Shown here: one piece after another, positions 1 to 5,929 of the stretch
Numbering within the stretch: the stretch's first letter is position 1
Layout: each line of letters opens with the position of its first letter
Assembly (NCBI GenBank): GCA_009779455.1
Contig: WREG01000102.1
Location: 1 to 7,124 of the forward strand
Direction: 5' to 3'
Origin: Oscillospiraceae bacterium
GTDB taxonomy: Bacteria; Bacillota; Clostridia; Oscillospirales; Acutalibacteraceae
DNA length: 7,124 nucleotides
Position numbers and translations under genes: made by a program
The notes under the pieces: generated by a model
The model's database searches: none
What the model was told of the DNA's origin: nothing
What the model saw: the letters and a program-made list of their open reading frames with translations, nothing else

Positions 1-197
1 GAACCCCCGCCCCAAACGCCGAGCCTGTTTTTAAAACACGGGAGGAAGGCGTGTTATATCCCGCAGGTATTTATGCCGATCCTGATGATAATGCCCATTT
101 AAGCGCAAGCGCAGAGCCGGAAGCCGCCGTGAGCGCGGATATCGCCGATTGCTACAGGATACAGCGGCCCGCGGATTATTTCGGCTATGAAAATTGA
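1..197 (+). CDS. C-terminal fragment of an unidentified protein (5' end outside window)
   Basis: An open frame enters from the window edge (codons from base 3) and stops at TGA 195-197, giving 64 visible residues plus the stop. The tail is rich in Ala, Glu, Asp and Pro (for example SASAEPEAAVSADIAD) and ends IQRPADYFGYEN. I recognise no domain, and it does not look like the C-terminus of a fumarate hydratase alpha subunit, the expected partner of the next gene. The frame overlaps the start of the fumarate hydratase beta gene by 11 bp, and its codon use resembles the following genes, so it is probably the upstream member of the same operon with translational coupling. The low-complexity acidic stretch suggests a flexible tail rather than a folded core. 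That it is coding is fairly likely; its function is unknown. Confidence 0.6.
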   Translation, partial: TPAPNAEPVFKTREEGVLYPAGIYADPDDNAHLSASAEPEAAVSADIADCYRIQRPADYFGYEN

Positions 198-714
198 TAA
201 AATAAGAGCATCCGATATAAGGGAAGCTTCGGCTTTTTTAAGAGCGGGTGGCCGCGTCCTTCTTTCCGGTACGGTTTATACCGCAAGGGACGCGGCGCAT
301 CTGCGTATAACCGAACAGCTAAATAAGACCGAACCCTTGCCTTTTCCGCTGAAAGACGCTATAATCTATTATGCGGGGCCGACGCCGACTGACGACGAGG
401 GCAAGATAGGCAGCTTCGGACCGACCACCTCCGTCAGGATGGACAGGTTTACGCCGCGCCTTTTGGATTTGGGGCTTGCGGCCATGATAGGCAAAGGGGA
501 GCGGAGCGGGGACGTATGCGGCGCGATTGCAAGGAACGGCGCTGTATATTTTTGCGCCATAGGCGGCGCGGGGGCGCTGGCGTCAAAGGCCGTGAAGGTT
601 TGCGTGGAAACGGCCTACCCGGAACTGGGCTGCGAGTCGGTAAAGCGGCTGGTTGTGGAGGATTTCCCGCTTATTGTGGCGGTTGACGCGTTCGGGGGGA
701 ATCTGTTTAAATAA
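187..714 (+). CDS. Class I fumarate hydratase, beta subunit (FumA/TtdB C-terminal domain family)
   Basis: This 175-residue cytoplasmic protein matches the small subunit of two-subunit [4Fe-4S] hydro-lyases (fumarate hydratase, or the related L-tartrate dehydratase), which interconvert fumarate and L-malate. In this family the alpha subunit carries the iron-sulfur cluster and the beta subunit contributes to the substrate site. Visible family features are the early LLSGTVYTARDAAH segment (26-38), GPTTSVRMD (78-86, family form GPTT..RMD), MIGKG (100-104), GGAGAL (126-131) and the terminal VEDFPLIVAVDAFGGNLF block (157-174). Length is normal for the beta subunit. ATG at 187 is chosen because it begins directly before the family's first conserved helix; no strong ribosome binding site is visible, which fits coupling to the overlapping upstream frame. 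The alpha gene is not adjacent in the visible sequence. Fumarate versus tartrate specificity cannot be settled from this subunit. Confidence 0.9.
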   Translation: MKIDKIRASDIREASAFLRAGGRVLLSGTVYTARDAAHLRITEQLNKTEPLPFPLKDAIIYYAGPTPTDDEGKIGSFGPTTSVRMDRFTPRLLDLGLAAMIGKGERSGDVCGAIARNGAVYFCAIGGAGALASKAVKVCVETAYPELGCESVKRLVVEDFPLIVAVDAFGGNLFK

Positions 715-726
715 TATTTAAAACAT

Positions 727-818
727 AAAACACAAGGGGACGGTTCTTCTGTGTTCTTGAGGAAACAGAAAGCATGGGTTAAAATAGACAACACAGGAGA
801 ACCGTCCCCTTGTGTTTT
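727..818. repeat. REP/REPIN-like inverted repeat with 29-bp arms
   Basis: Bases 727-755 and 790-818 are reverse complements at 28 of 29 positions. The single difference (T748 against G797) would still allow a G-U pair in RNA. The loop is 34 nt (756-789). Each arm contains the core GGGGACGGTTCT followed by CTGTGTT. The core resembles repeats I recall as scattered in clostridial genomes, sometimes near REP-associated tyrosine transposases (Y1_Tnp family); that link is from memory. A second, weaker hairpin can form from the left arm and the loop (746-755 with 761-770), as expected where REP-like units have their own internal symmetry. No transposase is in this window, so if mobile it would be a non-autonomous copy. 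Confidence 0.75.
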
Positions 819-819
819 T
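727..819 (+). terminator. Probable transcription terminator formed by the long inverted repeat
   Basis: The 29-bp stem sits 12 bp after the stop of the fumarate hydratase beta gene, and its right arm runs straight into TTTTT (815-819). A long stem followed by a T-tract fits factor-independent termination on the + strand, although the 34-nt loop is larger than usual. The promoter at 884-912 restarts transcription downstream, which fits an operon boundary here. This is functional inference; the structure itself is directly visible. Confidence 0.5.
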
Positions 820-829
820 GCAAAAATAT

Positions 830-848
830 GCAGGGCGGCCGTCCCTGC
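830..848. repeat. Small GC-rich hairpin
   Basis: GCAGGG (830-835) pairs with CCCTGC (843-848) around a 7-nt loop containing CGGCCG. It is a GC-rich island in AT-rich spacer DNA. The 10-mer TGCAAAAATA occurs on either side, at 819-828 and 865-874. No T-tract follows directly, so it is not a standard terminator. It may be the remnant of another small repeat; its function is unknown. Confidence 0.4.
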
Positions 849-883
849 CTCGCGTAAAAAGCTGTGCAAAAATAAAAAAGAGG

Positions 884-912
884 TTGTAATATAAAAAAAT
901 TTACGCTATAAT
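884..912 (+). promoter_or_regulatory. Sigma-A-type promoter for the helicase/CPBP operon
   Basis: TTGTAA (884-889) and a perfect TATAAT (907-912) are separated by 17 bp, the optimal spacing. The predicted transcript start near 919 leaves a leader of about 58 nt before the helicase ATG at 978. A GGAG at 962-965 lies in that leader as the likely, though distant (12 nt), ribosome binding site. Surrounding DNA is AT-rich, as expected for a promoter. Confidence 0.65.
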
Positions 913-977
913 ATTAAATATTTCAAAAAACGCCCTTTTATCTTTTTGACAACTAAAAACCGGAGTTAAAATAAAAT

Positions 978-3392
978 ATGACAGAACAATTTCTGAATTT
1001 ACGAAAAAAAATCATAAAAAACGATTTGTCAAGGCTGAACGACAGGCAATTCGAGGCCGCCGTGCATACGGAAGGCCCGCTTTTGGTTCTGGCGGGGGCG
1101 GGCAGCGGCAAAACCACGGTTCTCATCAACAGGGTGTACAACCTGCTGAAATACGGGAGCGCTTATAATTCCTCCGATTGTTTTGGCCGCGTCAATCAGG
1201 ACGTTTTGGAAAAAGCGGGGGAAATGCTGCGGGGAAACGCGGGGCTTTACGCGGATTTGGCGGCCTGTTTGCGCGTCGGCGCCCCCCGGCCCTGGGAAAT
1301 CCTTGTTATTACTTTTACAAACAAGGCGGCCAACGAATTGAAATCGAGGCTTGAAAGAATGCTGGGGCCGATGGGCGAGGAAGTATGGGCCAGCACCTTC
1401 CACTCGTGCTGCGTAAGGATTTTAAGGCGGGAGTGCGAACGGATAGGCTATCCGTCCCGCTTCACCATTTACGATATGGACGACAGCGCCAGATTGATGA
1501 AGGACTGCCAGAAAAAGCTGGGCATTGAGGAAAAATACCTTTCCCATAAGACCATTTTATCCGCCATGAGCCGCGCCAAGGACGCGCTTCTGACCCCTGA
1601 TGAATATATAAAAGAAGCAATGGTGGACGTAAGGCTCCAAAAAATAGGGCAGGCGTATAAAATGTATCAGGAAGCGCTTAAAACAGCGGGCGCGATGGAT
1701 TTTGACGACCTTATTTTCAACACAATAAAGCTTTTCCGTGAAAATTCGGACGTGCTTGACAAATATTCCGGGCGGTTTAAATATATCATGGTGGACGAAT
1801 ACCAGGACACCAACTTCGCCCAGTATATACTTGTGAGCCTGCTGGCGAAAAAGCACGGGAATATATGCGTCGTGGGCGACGACGACCAGAGCATCTACCG
1901 TTTCAGGGGTGCGACCATTGAAAATATCCTGAATTTTGAGGATCATTTTAAAAACACGAAAACCGTTAAGCTGGAGCAGAATTACCGATCCACCTCAAAT
2001 ATTTTGAACGCGGCGAATGAGGTTATAAAGAACAATGAGGGCCGCAAAGGCAAGACCCTTTGGACCTCCAACGGCGGCGGCGAAAAAATAACCGTCAAGG
2101 CTGCCATGGACGAAACCATGGAAGCGCGGTTCGTGGCGGATGAAATTATAAAAACCGCTTCCGGCAAGGCTTTCGGCGATTTTGCCGTCCTTTACAGGAT
2201 GAACGCCATGTCGGCGGGGCTTGAACGGGCTTTTGTGAAAGCCGGCATACCCTACAGGATAATCGGCGGCCACCGATTCTTTGACCGCAAGGAGATAAGG
2301 GACGCCGTTGCCTATCTTGCCGTCGTAGCCAACCACAACGATAACGTAAGGCTGACGCGCATTATCAACGAGCCTAAGCGCGGCATTGGCGACGCCACAG
2401 TGGGCGCGGCGGCGGATATAGCGGCCGGGCTGGGCCTGTCCATATTCGACGTGATAAAATCGGCGGAGGAATACCCGCGCCTTATGAAAAGCGCGGCAAG
2501 GCTGAAAAGCTTCGCGAATATGATAACTGAATTTTCAAAGCTTGCGGAAGAAAGGCCTATGAACGAGGTTTTCCTGAAGCTTATGGAAGAAACGGGCTAT
2601 CTTGAATATTTGAAGCAGGACGAGGCGGCCGGCAGGGAAAGGCTTGAAAACATCAACGAGCTGACAAACAACCTTAAAAGGTTCGCGGACGAAAACCCCG
2701 AATCGACAATAACGGATTTTCTTGAAGAGGTCGCACTTCTCACAGACATAGACAACTACAACGCGGACACGGACGCGGTGGTGCTTATGACCCTCCACGC
2801 CGCAAAGGGGCTGGAGTTCCCCGTTTGCTTCATCGTCGGCATGGAGGAAGGCATATTCCCAAGCCAGCGTTCGGCTTTCGAGCCTGACGACGTAGAGGAG
2901 GAGCGGCGGCTCGCCTATGTGGGCATAACGAGGGCGAAAGAGAAGCTTTACCTGATAAACGCGAAAAGCAGGCTGATGTTCGGCTCGACAGTGAGGAATT
3001 TCCCGTCGCGCTTCCTGCGAGAAGTGCCCGGCGAATATATAACAGAAATTGAGGATGATAACAAATTGAGCGGTTTTTACGGAATTGCGCCAAATGCTCC
3101 CGAAGATGAGAATGAAATCATTTACGCGGGCGGAGACACTTTTAAAGTCCCGATGAAAAAATACGCGGGCGGCTTCGGCGTAAGCGACAAAATCAAAAAG
3201 GAGGTCCCTAAAAAAGAGGCCCTGCCGTCTTTTAAGGCGGGCGACGCCGTTGAGCATAAAAAATTCGGCCCGGGGGTCATACTCTCGGCCGAAAACATGG
3301 GGAACGACGTTTTATTGGAAGTGGCGTTTGAAAAAACGGGGACGAAAAAGCTGATGGCGAAGGCGGCGGGCAATGTCATGTCAAAAAAATGA
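978..3392 (+). CDS. pcrA: ATP-dependent DNA helicase, UvrD/PcrA family (SF1A, 3'-5')
   Basis: This 804-residue helicase carries the full superfamily 1 motif set: Q motif around 20-30, Walker A GAGSGKT (40-46), Ia ITFTNKAA (111-118), II DEYQ (273-276), III GDDDQSIYRFRG (300-311), IV EQNYRST (333-339), IVa FFDRKEI (434-440), V TLHAAKGLEF (605-614) and VI YVGITRAKE (647-655). All catalytic residues appear intact. The C-terminus (about 752-800, with GDAVEHKKFGPGVI) is the PcrA/UvrD Tudor-like domain, known in the family to contact RNA polymerase. The protein unwinds DNA in nucleotide-excision repair, replication restart and removal of stalled polymerase. Unlike textbook PcrA it has an extra segment of about 44 residues (61-104) between motifs I and Ia. 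ATG 978 is the only sensible start ahead of the Q motif; GGAG at 962-965 is 12 nt upstream. pcrA is preferred over uvrD because of the Gram-positive context; a UvrD paralogue is possible. Confidence 0.93.
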   Translation: MTEQFLNLRKKIIKNDLSRLNDRQFEAAVHTEGPLLVLAGAGSGKTTVLINRVYNLLKYGSAYNSSDCFGRVNQDVLEKAGEMLRGNAGLYADLAACLRVGAPRPWEILVITFTNKAANELKSRLERMLGPMGEEVWASTFHSCCVRILRRECERIGYPSRFTIYDMDDSARLMKDCQKKLGIEEKYLSHKTILSAMSRAKDALLTPDEYIKEAMVDVRLQKIGQAYKMYQEALKTAGAMDFDDLIFNTIKLFRENSDVLDKYSGRFKYIMVDEYQDTNFAQYILVSLLAKKHGNICVVGDDDQSIYRFRGATIENILNFEDHFKNTKTVKLEQNYRSTSNILNAANEVIKNNEGRKGKTLWTSNGGGEKITVKAAMDETMEARFVADEIIKTASGKAFGDFAVLYRMNAMSAGLERAFVKAGIPYRIIGGHRFFDRKEIRDAVAYLAVVANHNDNVRLTRIINEPKRGIGDATVGAAADIAAGLGLSIFDVIKSAEEYPRLMKSAARLKSFANMITEFSKLAEERPMNEVFLKLMEETGYLEYLKQDEAAGRERLENINELTNNLKRFADENPESTITDFLEEVALLTDIDNYNADTDAVVLMTLHAAKGLEFPVCFIVGMEEGIFPSQRSAFEPDDVEEERRLAYVGITRAKEKLYLINAKSRLMFGSTVRNFPSRFLREVPGEYITEIEDDNKLSGFYGIAPNAPEDENEIIYAGGDTFKVPMKKYAGGFGVSDKIKKEVPKKEALPSFKAGDAVEHKKFGPGVILSAENMGNDVLLEVAFEKTGTKKLMAKAAGNVMSKK

Positions 3393-4092
3393 AAACAAAA
3401 AACAGCTGAGAATAAGCGTGGGGTTTTGCATTGCTTTCACGCTTATTATCACTTTGCTGTTTTTCGCGTTCAATTATTATGTATACAATGTATATTCGCA
3501 GGGCTATTATTTCGACCTTAACCATATCCAATCGGCAGCCCTTACCGTATACCTGTATACAGCCGCTTCGGCGCTGTTTTCAGCAATCCTTATAATTGAG
3601 AAATTCGCGTTTAACCGAAAGCTTATCCCTCTTCTCGGCCTGAAAACGGGGAACGCCAAAAACGCGGTTTCAGACAAGCTTTATTTTATTGCCACACTTT
3701 TTATATCAGCCTGTGTTATTTCATTCATACGGATATTTTTTATAAATAAAGGGCAGTCGGATTTTTCATACCTTCTGCATGAAGCGCCGAATAATATAAT
3801 AATCGCATTTTGCGAGGAAATAATGTTCAGGGGGTATGTGCAAAACATAATGATTAAATGGCTCGGCTATATCCGAGGGGTTACATTTACTGCGTTTTTG
3901 TTTTTGCTCGTCCACCTCCCCGTCAGGGTGTTGCTTGAAAGCAACACTCTTTCCCGCCTGATTTATCTGCTTTTTTACACCCTCGCGGGCGGAATTGTAT
4001 TCGGCGTTATCGCCAAAAGGGACAGATGCATATACGGCTCCGCCTTTGTGCATTTTACGTTCAATATCTGCAATTATATTATGCTGGTGTAA
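3373..4092 (+). CDS. CPBP-family intramembrane glutamic endopeptidase (CAAX/Abi family)
   Basis: This 239-residue membrane protein has all three CPBP motifs: EEIMFRG (E148, E149, R153), FxxxH (F177, H181) and HxxxN (H227, N231). These form the active site in Rce1-type and MroQ-type proteases. Hydrophobic segments lie at about 16-38, 55-78, 104-124, 141-160, 170-188, 196-214 and 221-238. Members process prenylated proteins, peptide pheromones or bacteriocin-related peptides, or give bacteriocin self-immunity; nothing nearby names the substrate. The ATG at 3373 lies inside the last 20 bp of the helicase gene in another frame, so the two are probably co-transcribed and translationally coupled; only a weak GGCGGG-like ribosome binding site precedes it. 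The gene is more AT-rich than the helicase, as is common for membrane proteins, so I do not read this as transfer. Active protease is likely because all motif residues are present. Confidence 0.88.
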   Translation: MSCQKNENKKQLRISVGFCIAFTLIITLLFFAFNYYVYNVYSQGYYFDLNHIQSAALTVYLYTAASALFSAILIIEKFAFNRKLIPLLGLKTGNAKNAVSDKLYFIATLFISACVISFIRIFFINKGQSDFSYLLHEAPNNIIIAFCEEIMFRGYVQNIMIKWLGYIRGVTFTAFLFLLVHLPVRVLLESNTLSRLIYLLFYTLAGGIVFGVIAKRDRCIYGSAFVHFTFNICNYIMLV

Positions 4093-4116
4093 GGTTGAAA
4101 AATAAATTTTTCAAAC

Positions 4117-4213
4117 CGGAAGTTTTGTCCGTTTCGCAGCGCGTATTTCACAATGCGAAATACGCGCAAAAACGATGGCGCGAATTTCCTGCGGAAAACG
4201 GACATAAATTCCG
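4117..4213. repeat. Large imperfect inverted repeat in the convergent spacer
   Basis: This element fills most of the 145-bp spacer between two converging genes. The outer arms 4117-4137 and 4191-4213 form about 19 pairs, including a 9-bp run (4126-4134 with 4196-4204), interrupted by two mismatches and a 2-nt bulge. Inside, 4139-4149 and 4157-4167 form a perfect 11-bp stem with a 7-nt loop. The right inner arm can instead pair with 4178-4188 (10 of 11), because 4139-4149 and 4178-4188 are near-identical direct repeats. No T-tract immediately follows any stem on either strand, so it is not a classic intrinsic terminator. It may still end transcription from both sides, or be a miniature palindromic repeat element. 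Confidence 0.65.
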
Positions 4214-4237
4214 AATAGCCATTAACTCCTAGCCGCG

Positions 4238-5422
4238 CTACACATCCGAAAACGGCGTCCTTATCCTCGCCAGCCGGAAATTGACGGCCTCCCTCGACTG
4301 GTTGAAGCGGTGGACGCTCAGCACCAGCCCTATACCTATGTAAAGGCACAGGTTCGACGAGCCTCCCGCGCTGAAAAACGGCAGGGTTATCCCCACAACG
4401 GGCAGGAGCATGAGGCACATCCCGATATTTATCACAACCTGCCCTATGAGCATCGCGGCCATGCCGTAGCACATCAGGGAGGTCGCGTTGTCCCTTGATT
4501 TTTGCCCCGTGCGGATTATTTTATAAAAAATCAGCCCCAAAAGCAAAATGACCGCCGCGCACCCCAAAAACCCCGTTTCTTCACCCACGACTGAAAAAAT
4601 CATATCGTTATGGCTTTCCGGCACAATGCCCGCCTGGGTCAAAACGCCTTTATACAGGCCCATCCCGGTCAAACCGCCCGAGCCTATGGCCTCAAGGCCC
4701 CGCTGCTGCTGGTAAATGACGTTCGGGTATTTTTCGGGGTTGAAAAGCGCCAAAAAGCGGTCCCTTTGTATCGACGTAAAAATAAATTTCCATAAAACCG
4801 GCGACAAAGCGGCAAATGCCGCGGCGCCCATGACGAAAAATTTAAGCTCCACGCCGGAAGTAAAGACCATCCCGACGAAAATTATTATAAACACGAGGGC
4901 GCTGCCGATGTCGCCCGAAACCGTGACAAGCCCAATGGGCACTGCGGCGTGAAGCACGAGGAAAAGCAGCGTTTTAAGCGAGCCGAGGCTTTCCTTTATA
5001 TAATCGAGATGCATCCCGAAGGTCACTATGAAGCCTATTTTGACGATTTCCGAGGGTTGGAAGTAATAGCCCGTATTCCCCAATGTGATCCATGTTTTAG
5101 CGTCGGGCCGCTCCGGGGGAGGGGTTCCGATAAAATAGAGGGCTACCATTATCCCTACGCAAAATATGGCTATGGCGGGCCATAACTTTACGATAACCTC
5201 GTAATCGATATACGAAATCAGCGCGGCCAAAATAATCCCGCCGGCCACGGCTATAAGCATGGCGGTGAAATCCCGCGACACGGCGGAGCCATCGGTAATT
5301 TTGATCTTTGTCGCGCTGTTTACCGCAAGCAGCCCGAAAACGGACGCGATGAGGCATAGCGAAAAAAGGAGCTTGTCCGTTTCGCGCAGGGAAGTTTTGA
5401 TAAAGTTTAAAAATTTCCGCAT
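4238..5422 (-). CDS. rodA: SEDS-family peptidoglycan glycosyltransferase, RodA/FtsW type
   Basis: This 394-residue polytopic membrane protein (about ten hydrophobic segments) polymerises lipid II into peptidoglycan strands together with a class B penicillin-binding protein. Family marks are FQPSEIVKIG (121-130), SGDIGSALV (169-177), the large loop with YQQQRGLEAIGSGGLTGMG (237-255), PESHNDMIFSVVGEETGF (268-285) holding the Asp (D273) that aligns with the essential Asp of RodA, and LPFFSAGGSS (347-356). The usual SYGGSS appears here as SAGGSS. RodA is preferred over FtsW because the protein lacks long cytoplasmic tails and has no mur/fts division neighbours, but the two subfamilies are hard to separate by eye. 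No partner PBP, mreBCD or division gene is adjacent; the gene stands alone on the - strand. The ATG has a good AGGA (5429-5432) 6 nt upstream. Confidence 0.88.
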   Translation of the reverse strand: MRKFLNFIKTSLRETDKLLFSLCLIASVFGLLAVNSATKIKITDGSAVSRDFTAMLIAVAGGIILAALISYIDYEVIVKLWPAIAIFCVGIMVALYFIGTPPPERPDAKTWITLGNTGYYFQPSEIVKIGFIVTFGMHLDYIKESLGSLKTLLFLVLHAAVPIGLVTVSGDIGSALVFIIIFVGMVFTSGVELKFFVMGAAAFAALSPVLWKFIFTSIQRDRFLALFNPEKYPNVIYQQQRGLEAIGSGGLTGMGLYKGVLTQAGIVPESHNDMIFSVVGEETGFLGCAAVILLLGLIFYKIIRTGQKSRDNATSLMCYGMAAMLIGQVVINIGMCLMLLPVVGITLPFFSAGGSSNLCLYIGIGLVLSVHRFNQSREAVNFRLARIRTPFSDV

Positions 5423-5453
5423 TTTGTTTCCTGTTTTAATAGAACTTTAGGTT

Positions 5454-5482
5454 ATTATACATATTATTTATTAATATTTCAA
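5454..5482 (-). promoter_or_regulatory. Sigma-A-type promoter for the rodA-like gene
   Basis: On the - strand, TTGAAA (complement of 5477-5482) and a perfect TATAAT (complement of 5454-5459) are spaced by exactly 17 bp of AT-rich DNA. The predicted start near 5447 leaves a leader of about 25 nt carrying the AGGA ribosome binding site. The -35 box overlaps the ribosome binding site of the divergent tsaE gene (5481-5486), so the two genes share a very compact 69-bp spacer. Confidence 0.65.
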
Positions 5483-5491
5483 GAGGTATTA

Positions 5492-5929
5492 ATGACAAGA
5501 TTTATTTCGCATTCTTATAATGATACAATTGATTTTGCCGAAAAGTATGCGCAAAACCTGCGCGGCGGTGAAATCCTCGCCTTTTACGGCCCGCTGGGGG
5601 CGGGCAAAACCGCGTTTGCGGCCGGGGTCGTAAAAGGTTTAGAAAATTTAAGCAATGTATCAAGCCCCACCTTCGCCATAATAAACGATTACGGCGGAAA
5701 TCCTAGGATTTACCATTTCGATATGTACAGAATCGAGACCTTCGACGACCTCTATTCCACAGGGTTTTTCGATTATCTGGAAGAAAACGCTGTAACCCTC
5801 ATAGAATGGAGCGAAAATATTGAAAAATTCCTGTCGGAGGAGTATAATATGATAAAAATAAAAATATCATATGGGGAAAATGAAAACGAGAGGATAATTG
5901 AAATTTCAGATGAAAATATTAGCATTTGA
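5492..5929 (+). CDS. tsaE: tRNA threonylcarbamoyladenosine biosynthesis ATPase TsaE
   Basis: This 145-residue cytoplasmic P-loop protein has the normal TsaE length. Visible motifs are Walker A GPLGAGKT (33-40), SPTFAIINDY (58-67), YHFDMYRI (74-81) and LIEWSE (103-108), all hallmarks of the family. TsaE binds the TsaB-TsaD complex and its ATPase activity is needed for repeated rounds of t6A37 formation on tRNAs that read ANN codons. The ATG is preceded by AAGAGG (5481-5486) at 5-nt spacing, which supports this start. tsaB follows with overlapping frames, the classic tsaE-tsaB pairing. I see no convincing + strand promoter in the 69-bp spacer; CTGTTT (5431-5436) with TATTAT (5453-5458) at 16 bp is only a weak candidate. 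Confidence 0.95.
   Translation: MTRFISHSYNDTIDFAEKYAQNLRGGEILAFYGPLGAGKTAFAAGVVKGLENLSNVSSPTFAIINDYGGNPRIYHFDMYRIETFDDLYSTGFFDYLEENAVTLIEWSENIEKFLSEEYNMIKIKISYGENENERIIEISDENISI

Noticed and set aside
946..972. TTGACA (946-951) with TAAAAT (967-972) as a helicase promoter
   Set aside because: Spacing is only 15 bp and the transcript would start at about the ATG itself, leaving out the GGAG at 962-965. The 884-912 promoter fits far better.
913..977. Riboswitch or structured leader ahead of the helicase
   Set aside because: The predicted leader is only about 58 nt, AT-rich, and shows no conserved aptamer-like elements or stable stems.
2535..3257. 240-codon open frame on the - strand within the helicase gene
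   Set aside because: It lies wholly opposite a well-conserved helicase coding region, shows no recognisable domain, and its composition is that of an antisense shadow frame.
4097..4112. GAAAAAT-AA-ATTTTTC palindrome just after the CPBP stop as a terminator
   Set aside because: The stem is all A-T except one pair and the loop is 2 nt, so it is too weak; such palindromes are common by chance in AT-rich spacers.
4026..4232. 68-codon + strand frame crossing from the CPBP gene end into the convergent spacer
   Set aside because: It begins inside the CPBP gene in another frame and runs through the palindromic spacer; no ribosome binding site or family resemblance supports it.
4949..5185. 78-codon + strand frame inside the SEDS gene
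   Set aside because: It is opposite conserved SEDS transmembrane coding sequence and has no independent support.
5898..5909. TTG start adding four residues (MKFQ) to TsaB
   Set aside because: Homologues begin at the MKILAFDSSS-like Met (5910). The TTG is nearer the GAGAGGA, so it is kept as an alternative but not chosen.
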